Origin: Ectothiorhodospira magna
GTDB taxonomy: Bacteria; Pseudomonadota; Gammaproteobacteria; Ectothiorhodospirales; Ectothiorhodospiraceae
Assembly: GCF_900110965.1 (NCBI RefSeq)
Contig: NZ_FOFO01000026.1
Coordinates: 1 to 42,746 of the forward strand
Direction: 5' to 3'
DNA: 42,746 bases
The notes beneath the pieces were generated by a model, which did no database searches, was not told where the DNA came from, and was given only the letters and a program-made list of their open reading frames with translations. Positions 35,813 through 42,746 of this stretch are shown here, piece by piece; within the stretch, counting starts at the first letter, position 1, and each line of letters starts with the position of its first letter. A program made the position numbers and the translations under genes.

Positions 35813-35840
35813 CTTGAAACCCGGCTGATCGTCCCCAAAT
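35813..35840 (+). promoter_or_regulatory. Sigma-32 (heat-shock) promoter of htpG
   Basis: CTTGAAA at 35813-35819, a 13-base spacer and CCCCAAAT at 35833-35840 match the RpoH consensus with one mismatch, 43 bases before the htpG ATG. Confidence 0.82.
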
Positions 35841-35883
35841 ACCTCTCACCTGATCAGAGCCAATTTTCAATCGCGGAGCATCC

Positions 35884-37770
35884 ATGAGCGTTGATACCCA
35901 CAAGGAAACCCGACAGTTCCAGACCGAGGTCAGCCAGCTGCTGCACCTGATGATCAATGCGCTGTACTCCAACAAGGAGATCTTCCTGCGCGAACTCATC
36001 TCCAATGCCGCCGACGCCTGCGACAAGCTGCGCTTCGAGGCCCTGTCCGACGATGCCCTGATGGAAGGGCAGGGGGAACTGCAGATCCAGGTGAGCTTTG
36101 ACAAGGAGGCCCGGACCATTACCGTCCGTGACAACGGTATTGGCATGAACCGGGAGGAGGTGATCCAGAACATCGGCACCATCGCCCGTTCCGGCACCCG
36201 GGAATTCATCAGCCAGCTCACCGGCGACCAGAAGAAGGACGCCCATCTCATCGGCCAGTTCGGCGTCGGTTTCTATTCCGCCTTCATCGTCGCCGATCGG
36301 GTGACCCTCACCACCCGCCGTGCCGGCATGACCCCGGAGCACGGCGTGCGCTGGGTCTCCGACGGCAGTGGCGAATTCTCCGTGGAAACCGTGGAAAAGG
36401 CCGAGCGGGGCACCGAAGTGGTGCTGCACCTGAAGGCGGACGAGGACGAGTTCCTGGATCAGTGGCGGCTGCGTCACATCATCACCCGCTATTCCGACCA
36501 CATCCCCCTGCCCATCGCCATGCCCGGCACCGACGACAAGGGTGAGCCCAACGGCGAATGGGACACGGTGAACCGGGCCAATGCCCTGTGGACCCGTCCC
36601 AGATCGGAGATCACCGACGACGAGTACAAGGCTTTCTACAAGCACGTGGGCCACGACTTCGAGGACCCCCTGGCCTGGACCCACAACCGGGTCGAGGGGC
36701 GCCAGGAATACACTTCCCTGCTGTACATCCCCACCCGCGCGCCCTTCGATCTGTGGGATCGGGACCGTCGCCACGGGATCAAATTGTATGTGCAGCGGGT
36801 CTTCATCATGGACGACGCCGAGCACCTGATGCCCACCTATCTGCGCTTCGTGCGCGGGGTGGTGGACTCCAGCGACCTGCCCCTGAACATCTCCCGGGAG
36901 ATCCTGCAGAGCAACAAACTCATCGACGGCATGCGCGCCGGTTCGGTGAAGAAGGTGCTGGGCCTGCTGGAGGACATGGCCGCCAACGAGCCAGAGAAGT
37001 ATCAGACCTTCTGGGATGCCTTTGGTCGGGTGATGAAGGAAGGCCCCGGCGAGGACTATGCCAACCGGGAACAGATCGCCCGTCTGCTGCGCTTTGCCAG
37101 CACCCACACCGGTGAATCGGCCCAGACCGTCTCCCTGGCGGACTATGTGGCGAGGATGAAGGAAGGTCAGCAGCACATCTACTACATCACCGCCGACAGC
37201 CATACGGCGGCCCTGCACAGCCCCCATCTGGAGGTCTTCCGCAAGCGGGGCATCGAAGTGCTGCTGCTGTCCGACCGGGTAGACGAATGGCTGGTGTCCC
37301 ACCTGCACGAATTCGACGGCAAGTCCCTCAAGTCCGTGGCCAAGGGCGAACTGGACCTGGGCGACACCGAGACCGAGGAAGAAAAGCAGGCCCAGCAGGC
37401 CGCCGAGGAGAAGGTCAAGGATCTGTTGCCGCGCATCAAGGCAGCCCTGGAGGAACGGGTGGAAGACGTGCGGTTCTCCCACCGGCTCACCGACTCACCG
37501 GCCTGTATCGTCCTCTCCGAGCACGACATGGCCCTGTACATGCAGCAGCTGCTCAAGCAGGCGGGTCAGAACCTGCCGGATACCCGCCCGGTGCTGGAGG
37601 TCAACCCGGCCCATCGCCTCATCGAGCGCATGGGCGAGGAAACCGACGACGCCCGTTTTGCCGACTGGGCCAGCCTGCTGATGGATCAGGCGATCCTGGC
37701 CGAAGGCGGTCAGCTGGAAGATCCCGCCGGCTTCGTGCGGCGCCTGAACGCCCTGATCACCAGCGGCTGA
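35884..37770 (+). CDS. htpG: Molecular chaperone HtpG (bacterial Hsp90)
   Basis: Hsp90-type ATP-dependent chaperone of 628 residues, normal length. It has [37 protein letters not shown], the GHKL ATP-site motifs [16 protein letters not shown] and [17 protein letters not shown], the middle domain [20 protein letters not shown] and [17 protein letters not shown], and a dimerisation C-terminus with the usual [10 protein letters not shown]. Its own sigma-32 promoter and terminator make it a single-gene heat-shock unit. Confidence 0.98.
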   Translation: MSVDTHKETRQFQTEVSQLLHLMINALYSNKEIFLRELISNAADACDKLRFEALSDDALMEGQGELQIQVSFDKEARTITVRDNGIGMNREEVIQNIGTIARSGTREFISQLTGDQKKDAHLIGQFGVGFYSAFIVADRVTLTTRRAGMTPEHGVRWVSDGSGEFSVETVEKAERGTEVVLHLKADEDEFLDQWRLRHIITRYSDHIPLPIAMPGTDDKGEPNGEWDTVNRANALWTRPRSEITDDEYKAFYKHVGHDFEDPLAWTHNRVEGRQEYTSLLYIPTRAPFDLWDRDRRHGIKLYVQRVFIMDDAEHLMPTYLRFVRGVVDSSDLPLNISREILQSNKLIDGMRAGSVKKVLGLLEDMAANEPEKYQTFWDAFGRVMKEGPGEDYANREQIARLLRFASTHTGESAQTVSLADYVARMKEGQQHIYYITADSHTAALHSPHLEVFRKRGIEVLLLSDRVDEWLVSHLHEFDGKSLKSVAKGELDLGDTETEEEKQAQQAAEEKVKDLLPRIKAALEERVEDVRFSHRLTDSPACIVLSEHDMALYMQQLLKQAGQNLPDTRPVLEVNPAHRLIERMGEETDDARFADWASLLMDQAILAEGGQLEDPAGFVRRLNALITSG

Positions 37771-37784
37771 AGGTGATGCCTGGC

Positions 37785-37819
37785 GCCCCTCTTCCCGGTC
37801 GGGGAGAGGGGCATTTTTT
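37785..37819 (+). terminator. Intrinsic terminator after htpG
   Basis: GCCCCTCTTCCC (37785-37796), loop GGTC, GGGGAGAGGGGC (37801-37812), a 12-bp stem with one wobble pair, then ATTTTTT. It begins 14 bases after the htpG stop and also separates htpG from the converging yoeB. Confidence 0.92.
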
Positions 37820-37859
37820 GTTCGCCGTAGGCGACAATCGGCTCCGCCAGCACGATTGC

Positions 37860-38114
37860 TCAATAGTGGTACCGGAGCTGGGCAAGGAGCAATGCGTCAT
37901 CCGTCACTTTGTAGACCATGCGGTGCTCGTCGTTAATTCGGCGGGACCAGTAACCAGCGAAACTGTGTTTGAGAGGCTCCGGTTTGCCGACGCCCTCGAA
38001 CGGTTCTCGTTTCGTCTCCTTGATCAGCTTATTGATTCGGTTCATGAGCTTTTTGTCGGTTTTCTGCCAGTACAGATAATCTTCCCAGGCGTTTTCGGAG
38101 AAGATGAGTTTCAT
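37860..38114 (-). CDS. yoeB: Toxin YoeB (mRNA endonuclease)
   Basis: An 84-residue RelE-superfamily toxin that cuts mRNA in the ribosomal A site. It follows E. coli YoeB closely by eye: MKLIFSENAWEDYLYWQKTD, KREPFEGVGKPEPLKHSFAG, YWSRRINDEHRMVYKV and a C-terminal LLLAQLRYHY, where the His-Tyr end and the Glu/Arg of the active site are kept. The start overlaps the yefM stop (ATGA), the usual antitoxin-first layout. All catalytic residues appear intact, so it should be functional. Confidence 0.95.
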   Translation of the reverse strand: MKLIFSENAWEDYLYWQKTDKKLMNRINKLIKETKREPFEGVGKPEPLKHSFAGYWSRRINDEHRMVYKVTDDALLLAQLRYHY

Positions 38115-38362
38115 TCAAGAAGACCCCTTTCCTGGCCGCCGCCTTGCTCCAGCTCGGCGACGGATTCCAGCAAACGACGGGCGTTCTTTGGTGCGCGCAG
38201 GAGATATGCGGTTTCTTGCAATGCTTCATAATCTTCAAGAGAGATCATGACCACGGACTGGGATTTGCTCCGGGTGATGATCACCGGAGAATGGTCTTCG
38301 CAGACCCGTTCCATGGTTTTTGCCAGGTTGGTTCTAGCGGCTGTGTAGCTGATGGCATCCAT
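38111..38362 (-). CDS. yefM: Antitoxin YefM
   Basis: An 83-residue Phd/YefM antitoxin. MDAISYTAARTNLAKTMERV and HSPVIITRSKSQSVVMISLE form the DNA-binding and dimerisation part; ETAYLLRAPKNARRLLES is the toxin-binding segment, as in E. coli YefM. AGGAG lies 8 bases before the ATG. The promoter and a perfect palindromic operator are directly upstream, as expected for autorepression with YoeB as co-repressor. Confidence 0.95.
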   Translation of the reverse strand: MDAISYTAARTNLAKTMERVCEDHSPVIITRSKSQSVVMISLEDYEALQETAYLLRAPKNARRLLESVAELEQGGGQERGLLE

Positions 38363-38374
38363 GGGGGGCGCTCC

Positions 38375-38426
38375 TGTACAAGATGTTTATTCTGTACAGA
38401 ATAATGTACGACTAAGGATTTAACAA
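38375..38426 (-). promoter_or_regulatory. yefM-yoeB promoter with TGTACA operators
   Basis: TGTACA occurs at 38375-38380 and 38393-38398, with a third partial copy, TGTACG, at 38405-38410. The middle one is the centre of a perfect 18-bp palindrome at 38387-38404. On the minus strand a -35 TTGTTA (38421-38426), 17-base spacer and -10 TATTCT (38398-38403) can be read, so the palindrome covers the -10. TGTACA is the known core recognised by E. coli YefM. Confidence 0.8.
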
Positions 38427-38481
38427 TCGGCTGTCCCATAGCCCATTCCCCAGCATTTTTCCAGCTTGAATTTCTCCCGTC

Positions 38482-38502
38482 TTGGGGCTAGTCTTGCCCC
38501 AA
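38482..38502. repeat. Stem-loop in the nrdJa leader
   Basis: TTGGGGC (38482-38488) and GCCCCAA (38496-38502) form a 7-bp perfect stem with a 7-base loop, followed by AAAA and, at 38511-38520, CCTATATTGT. The latter resembles half an NrdR box or a -10, but is not convincing. No cobalamin riboswitch is seen in this 213-base gap. Confidence 0.4.
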
Positions 38503-38575
38503 AAAATTCCCCTATATTGTGCTGTTGCGTTCTGCAGGGCACAACAAGTTGTAGCTCAAAAAGGAATCCCCTTAC

Positions 38576-41500
38576 ATGAAACCCCAGGCTGAACAAGCCC
38601 TTGTGACTCTATCTTCACGGGAAGTGCCGATGCAGCCGGCTTCCCTGGATATCTGGGACAAGAAGTACCGTCTCACGACCCGCACCGGAGAAGCGCTGGA
38701 TCATACGCTGGACCATACTTGGAAGCGTGTTGCCCGAGCCCTGGCGGATGTGGAAGCCACCCCCGAGTTGCGGGAGAAGTGGTATGAGCGGTTTCTATGG
38801 GCCCTGCGTCAGGGGGCGATCCCGGCTGGCCGCATCATTGCCAATGCCGGCGCCTGGGAGCACAAGCCTGCCACGTCCACCATCAACTGCACCGTGTCGG
38901 GCACCATCCATGACTCCATGGACGATATCCTGCAGAAGCTCCACGAAGCGGGTCTGACCCTGAAGGCGGGCAGCGGCATCGGCTATGAATTCTCCACTTT
39001 GCGTCCCCGTGGAGCCTATGTCTCCGGGGCTGGTGCCCATACTTCCGGGCCTTTGTCGTTCATGGATATCTACGACAAGATGTGCTTCACCGTGTCCTCT
39101 GCCGGGGGGCGGCGTGGCGCGCAGATGGGCACCTTCGACATTGGCCACCCGGATGTGGTGGACTTCATTCGCGCCAAGCGCACGGATGGCAGCCTGCGCC
39201 AGTTCAACCTTTCCCTGCTGATTACCGCTGATTTCATGCAGGCGGTGAAGGATGACGCCGAATGGCCCCTGGCCTTCCCCATGACTCCGCAGGAGGCGGA
39301 GCAGGATGGCATCGACCTGAATGATCCGGCGCAGGTGCTGTGGCGCGACTGGCCCGATCTTGCCGATTACATCACCAATAATGACGGCTTGGTGGCCTGC
39401 CGCATCTACCGGCGTCTGCCGGCCCGCAAGCTGTGGAACGTGGTCATGACCTCCACCTATGACTATGCCGAGCCGGGCTTCGTGCTCATCGACAAGGTCA
39501 ATGAGATGAACAACAACTGGTGGTGCGAGCAGATCCGGGCGACGAACCCATGCGTGACTGCCGATACCCGACTGCATACCCAGTACGGTCTGGTGCGCAT
39601 CGGCGACCTTTATGCTTCCGGCGTGCCGCTGGAAGTGACGGTGGATCGTCGTGCCCTGGGGGAGGAAGGCATGGGTACTTCCTCAAGGCCGGCCAAGCCG
39701 GCATTCATGACTGCCAGAGAGGCGGATGTTTATCGCGTGGTCACCCGGGATGGCTACGATATCAAGGCTACGGAATGGCATGATTTTTACACCCAGCGGG
39801 GCAAGATCAAGCTGCGCGATCTGAGCGTGGGTGATGAACTGCTGGTGCAATCGGGCAAGGGGCAGTTTGGACAAGAGGGCGATGAAAAACTGGGTGTACT
39901 GCTGGGTCTGATCACCGGGGATGGTCACTTCACCCATCGCGGCGACGGTAAAGAGGCCGTTCTGATCAACTTCTGGAACGATGACCGGCAGCTTGCCGAT
40001 GACATGGCAGCCTACGTCAATACGCTGATTGCTGGCGTTGCCAGGAATGCCCGTACCTATTCGGTGTCTCCAGTGGCGGTACCGGAGCGCAATCATCTAT
40101 TCATTCGTTCGGTATTGCTGAAACGGGTACTGGCCCATTATGGCTTCAATGCCGATAGCAAGTTTTCCGTGCCCGAGGTCATCTGGCGGGGTTCAGAGGC
40201 CTGTGTGCGGGGGTATCTGCGTGGGCTGTTCCAGGCGGACGGTACGATCAATATTTCGGTTAAAAGTCAGAGTTGTTCCATCCGGTTGGCTTCCAGCCAC
40301 AGGGATCTGCTGCAGGAGGTGCAGAGGCTATTGGCCAACTTCGGCATATTCTGCCGCATCCATCAGCGGCGTTTGCCGGGGTTGCGTACCTTGCCCGACG
40401 GCAAGGGTGGGCAACGGGAATACCTGTGTCAGGCGGATCATGAACTCATTATCGACGGTCAGTCCCGGGAGATCTTCATGGAGGAAATCGGATTCCTGCT
40501 GGACTACAAGAATGATAAATACCGGCAATGGGTCGCTGACAAGTTGCTCAGAAAGACCCAACGCTTTACAACCAAGATTGTTTCAATTGAATACTGCGGT
40601 CGTGAGCCGGTCTACGACACGACTCAGCCGGATCACAACACGGTGGTGTTCAACGGCCTGGTGACCGGGCAATGCGGCGAACAGCCTCTGCCAAAATATG
40701 GCGTGTGCCTGCTCGGCTCCATCAACCTCACCAGGTTCGTGCGCGAGCCCTTCACCGCCAAGGCCCGGTTCGACTGGGAACAGTTCCGGGAAACCACCAC
40801 TGTCTTTACCCGCATGCTGGATAACGTGGTGGAGATCAACGGCCTGCCACTGCCCCAGCAGCGGGAAGAGATCATCCGCAAGCGCCGCCACGGCATGGGT
40901 TATCTGGGGCTGGGTTCTGCCATCACCATGCTGGGCATGAAATACGGCGAGGAAAGATCCCTGCGCTTCACCGAGGACGTCACCCGGGAGATGGCTCTGG
41001 CCGGCTGGTATGCCGGTCTGTCCCTGGCACAGGAGAAGGGACCTGCGCCCATCATGGAAGAAGAGTTTGAGGTGACCCCCACCCTGATGCGCCTGCGTCC
41101 GGAGATGGCGCAGGATGGCATCAAGGTGGGGGACAGGATCAAGGGCAAGGTGCTGCATGCCCGCTACAGCCGTTACATGCAGCAGGTGGCCCAGGTGGAC
41201 CCGGAACTGGTGGAGGCACTGGCGGCCCAGGGGTGTCGTTTTACCCACCACACTTCCATTGCCCCCACGGGAACCATCTCTCTGTCCCTGGCCAACAATG
41301 CCAGCAACGGGATCGAACCCTCGTTTGCCCATCACTATGCCCGCAACGTGATCCGCTCCGGCAAGAAGACCAAGGAAAAGGTGGATGTGTACTCCTTCGA
41401 ACTGCTGGCCTACCGGCACCTGGTCAATCCCGAGGCCATGCCCTATGCGGAAGACCCCAAGGCCCAGTTGCCTGAGTATTTCATCACCGCCGACGAGATC

Positions 41501-41854
41501 GATCCCAAGGCCCATGTGGATGTGCAGGCAGCGGCACAAAAATGGATCGATTCATCCATTTCCAAGACCATCAACGTGCCCACGGCCCATCAGTTCGACG
41601 ACTTCAAGGACATCTACCTGTATGCCTATGAGCAGGGGCTCAAGGGCTGCACCACTTTCCGCTTCAACCCGGAAGCCTTCCAGGGGGTGCTGGTGAAGGA
41701 AAAGGATCTGGAGAACACCACCTATCGCTTCGTGCTGGAAGACGGCAGTGTAGTGCTGGCCAAGGGCAACGAAAATATCGAATACGACGGCGAGACCCAC
41801 AACGCCGCCAATCTTTACGATGCCCTCAAGGAAGGGTATTACGGTAAATTCTGA
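38576..41854 (+). CDS. nrdJa: B12-dependent ribonucleotide reductase, large chain, with intein
   Basis: Class II (adenosylcobalamin) ribonucleotide reductase catalytic chain, reducing ribonucleotides to deoxyribonucleotides independent of oxygen. The frame codes for 1092 residues; removing a 374-residue intein (residues 326-699) leaves 718, matching Pseudomonas NrdJa. Visible sites: the first redox cysteine in TSTINCTVSGT (Cys105), the radical-site segment ATNP joined to CGEQPL (Asn324, Cys700, Glu702, equivalent to N437/C439/E441 of class I), the second redox cysteine in GVCLLGSINL (Cys711), and PTGTISLSLANNASNGIEPS. AAGGAAT precedes the ATG. nrdJb follows 18 bases later. Activity requires protein splicing, because the intein interrupts the catalytic loop. 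Confidence 0.93.
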   Translation: MKPQAEQALVTLSSREVPMQPASLDIWDKKYRLTTRTGEALDHTLDHTWKRVARALADVEATPELREKWYERFLWALRQGAIPAGRIIANAGAWEHKPATSTINCTVSGTIHDSMDDILQKLHEAGLTLKAGSGIGYEFSTLRPRGAYVSGAGAHTSGPLSFMDIYDKMCFTVSSAGGRRGAQMGTFDIGHPDVVDFIRAKRTDGSLRQFNLSLLITADFMQAVKDDAEWPLAFPMTPQEAEQDGIDLNDPAQVLWRDWPDLADYITNNDGLVACRIYRRLPARKLWNVVMTSTYDYAEPGFVLIDKVNEMNNNWWCEQIRATNPCVTADTRLHTQYGLVRIGDLYASGVPLEVTVDRRALGEEGMGTSSRPAKPAFMTAREADVYRVVTRDGYDIKATEWHDFYTQRGKIKLRDLSVGDELLVQSGKGQFGQEGDEKLGVLLGLITGDGHFTHRGDGKEAVLINFWNDDRQLADDMAAYVNTLIAGVARNARTYSVSPVAVPERNHLFIRSVLLKRVLAHYGFNADSKFSVPEVIWRGSEACVRGYLRGLFQADGTINISVKSQSCSIRLASSHRDLLQEVQRLLANFGIFCRIHQRRLPGLRTLPDGKGGQREYLCQADHELIIDGQSREIFMEEIGFLLDYKNDKYRQWVADKLLRKTQRFTTKIVSIEYCGREPVYDTTQPDHNTVVFNGLVTGQCGEQPLPKYGVCLLGSINLTRFVREPFTAKARFDWEQFRETTTVFTRMLDNVVEINGLPLPQQREEIIRKRRHGMGYLGLGSAITMLGMKYGEERSLRFTEDVTREMALAGWYAGLSLAQEKGPAPIMEEEFEVTPTLMRLRPEMAQDGIKVGDRIKGKVLHARYSRYMQQVAQVDPELVEALAAQGCRFTHHTSIAPTGTISLSLANNASNGIEPSFAHHYARNVIRSGKKTKEKVDVYSFELLAYRHLVNPEAMPYAEDPKAQLPEYFITADEIDPKAHVDVQAAAQKWIDSSISKTINVPTAHQFDDFKDIYLYAYEQGLKGCTTFRFNPEAFQGVLVKEKDLENTTYRFVLEDGSVVLAKGNENIEYDGETHNAANLYDALKEGYYGKF
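39551..40672 (+). other. Intein with LAGLIDADG homing endonuclease in NrdJa
   Basis: An in-frame 374-residue insertion between NP and CGEQPL of NrdJa. Splicing block A starts with Cys1 (CVTADTRLHTQYGLVRIGDL). Block B has the Thr and His of DIKATEWHDFYT (residues 71-81). The two dodecapeptides of a LAGLIDADG endonuclease are LLGLITGDGHF (117-127) and LRGLFQADGTI (223-233), each with its acidic residue. Block F is REPVYDTTQPDHNTVVFNGL. The last two residues are Gly-Gln instead of the usual His-Asn, and the +1 residue is the catalytic cysteine of the host enzyme. Endonuclease and splicing motifs all look intact. It is 1122 bp, coding in the same frame throughout. Confidence 0.93.
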
Positions 41855-41872
41855 ACAGGGACATCCATCACC

Positions 41873-42616
41873 ATGACCATCAAAATTGAAAAACGCATCG
41901 TGGATTTTGGTATCAATCGGGAATCTGCTGATGAACCCCAGCCACCGTCGATGCCCCAGGAACCGCCACCGGCACCCGCAAAGGTGGTGGAGATGGCCGA
42001 TAAAATAGCGCCCAAGGTGGTGCATATGCACGAGAAACTGGAACGACCGGAAATGCTGCTGGGGTCTACCTACAAGCTCAAGACCCCGCTTTCAGAGCAT
42101 GCCCTGTATGTGACCATCAACGATGTGATTCTCAATCCAGGGACCGAGCATGAGCTACGCCGTCCCTTTGAAATTTTCATTAACTCCAAGAACATGGATC
42201 ATTTTCAATGGATTGTGGCCCTGACCCGGATCATTTCGGCGGTGTTCAGAAAAGGGGGCGATGTTACTTTTTTGGTCGAGGAACTGCGCTCGGTATTTGA
42301 TCCCAGAGGGGGATATTTCAAGAAAGGTGGCAAGTACATGCCTTCCCTGGTGGCCGAGATTGGTGATGCCATCGAAAGCCACATGCGCATGATCGGCCTG
42401 ATCAAGGACGACGATCTGGACGAGCATCAGCGCCGTCTGCTGAAAGAAAAGCGCGCCCAGTACGAAGCCAGTGTGCATCAGGCCAGTGATGATCCTGAGG
42501 CCAGGGAAAGTTTTCCTCCAGGTGCCCAACTATGCGGAAAATGCCACACCAAGGCTGTGGTCATCATGGACAACTGTTTGACCTGCCTCAATTGCGGGGA
42601 TAGCAAATGCGGTTGA
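41873..42616 (+). CDS. nrdJb: B12-dependent ribonucleotide reductase, small chain (TSCPD domain)
   Basis: A 247-residue partner of NrdJa, corresponding to the separate C-terminal part of class II reductases as in Pseudomonas. After a proline-rich, probably flexible N-terminus (residues 20-40) comes the TSCPD domain: GSTYKLKTPLSEHALYVTIN, RRPFEIFINSKNMDHFQWIV, RIISAVFRKGGDVTFLVEEL. The C-terminus holds two close cysteine groups, CGKC and CLTCLNCGDSKCG, which can serve as a metal site and as the mobile dithiol that re-reduces the active site. The gap to nrdJa is 18 bases and a terminator follows, so the two genes form one operon. Confidence 0.87.
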   Translation: MTIKIEKRIVDFGINRESADEPQPPSMPQEPPPAPAKVVEMADKIAPKVVHMHEKLERPEMLLGSTYKLKTPLSEHALYVTINDVILNPGTEHELRRPFEIFINSKNMDHFQWIVALTRIISAVFRKGGDVTFLVEELRSVFDPRGGYFKKGGKYMPSLVAEIGDAIESHMRMIGLIKDDDLDEHQRRLLKEKRAQYEASVHQASDDPEARESFPPGAQLCGKCHTKAVVIMDNCLTCLNCGDSKCG

Positions 42617-42672
42617 CCGATTGACCACCAGCAATGGGCCGTTGGTGAGGCTCAGCAAAAACCCGCGTGAAC

Positions 42673-42692
42673 CCTCGCCCACTCGGGCGGGG
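42673..42692. repeat. Solitary IS200/IS605-like stem-loop (copy 3)
   Basis: CCTCGCCC (42673-42680), loop ACTC, GGGCGGGG (42685-42692), then AGGTCAGC. Same 8-bp stem, including the wobble pair, as the copies at 1889 and 32754. It stands between the nrdJb stop and the terminator. Confidence 0.55.
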
Positions 42693-42702
42693 AGGTCAGC
42701 GG

Positions 42703-42727
42703 GGGCCGCGCAAGCGGCCCTATTTTT
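42703..42727 (+). terminator. Intrinsic terminator after nrdJb
   Basis: GGGCCGC (42703-42709), loop GCAA, GCGGCCC (42714-42720), then TATTTTT. Confidence 0.9.
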
Positions 42728-42746
42728 GTGTCTTCTGCCCCTGAAC

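Noticed and set aside
35854-37482. A 542-codon open frame on the minus strand opposite htpG
   Set aside because: Shadow of a strongly biased coding strand; no domain, no ribosome-binding site, and htpG is certain.
38505-38555. Possible NrdR boxes (CCTATATTGTGC and ACAACAAGTTGT) ahead of nrdJa
   Set aside because: Each matches the NrdR consensus only partly and the spacing is not the usual 15-16 or about 31 bases, so I cannot support a call.
38427-38575. Cobalamin riboswitch before the B12-dependent reductase
   Set aside because: The gap is too short and contains no recognisable B12-box; only a simple stem-loop is seen.
1-42746. CRISPR array, tRNA, rRNA or prophage
   Set aside because: No regularly spaced repeats, cloverleaf-like sequences, rRNA segments or phage genes were seen in the gaps.

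Overview
The window is GC-rich, compact bacterial chromosome. It almost certainly comes from a gammaproteobacterium. The evidence is gene order: dapA-bamC with a divergent gcvR, ffh with corB and a ypjD-like gene on the opposite strand, rpsP-rimM-trmD-rplS, ispA-dxs, rlmJ, and a yefM-yoeB pair close to the E. coli proteins. A complete o-succinylbenzoate menaquinone pathway (all steps except menA) and a two-gene B12-dependent ribonucleotide reductase suggest a lineage living partly without oxygen. Something near the Chromatiales/Ectothiorhodospiraceae is plausible, but this is inference. No rRNA, tRNA, CRISPR array or prophage was seen.

Layout. Bases 1-1925 are a decayed accessory patch: the first quarter of a DNA-cytosine methyltransferase gene, an orphan element of about 400 bp with IS200/IS605-type end hairpins but no protein, a frameshifted IS4-type transposase tail and an internally deleted IS630 transposase. 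Bases 1927-13778 are one minus-strand block in transcription order menF-menD-menH-menB-menC-menE-menI, an SDR/DUF2867 gene, an SRPBCC gene, menG(ubiE) and hemG. From menF to menE the genes overlap or lie within 10 bases, so the block probably works as an operon taking chorismate to menaquinol, with a heme gene at the end. clpB (plus strand) diverges from menF behind a good sigma-32 promoter. It is followed by a small unknown gene, a LysR regulator, a small translationally coupled ORF and an AI-2E-type permease. phoH(PIN) and gcvR face back toward them, and dapA-bamC diverges from gcvR.

Bases 23317-31189 are a second minus-strand run: a ccsA-like membrane gene, corB, radA, ispA, dxs, queD and folE2. 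From 31376 the strand flips to plus: ffh, rpsP-rimM-trmD-rplS ending in a strong terminator, rlmJ, and htpG with its own sigma-32 promoter and terminator. A minus-strand yefM-yoeB toxin-antitoxin pair with a perfect 18-bp operator follows. The last operon is nrdJa-nrdJb, closed by a terminator at 42703-42727.

The most notable features are two. First, a 374-residue LAGLIDADG intein sits directly in front of the catalytic radical cysteine of NrdJa and has an unusual Gly-Gln C-terminus. Second, a family of stem-loops with an identical 8-bp stem (1889-1922, 32754-32773, 42673-42692), together with the related hairpins of the orphan element at 502-521 and 858-877, looks like solitary ends or guide-RNA scaffolds of IS200/IS605/TnpB/IscB-type elements with no transposase or nuclease in the window. 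Housekeeping assignments are secure; the mobile-element interpretation is inference.
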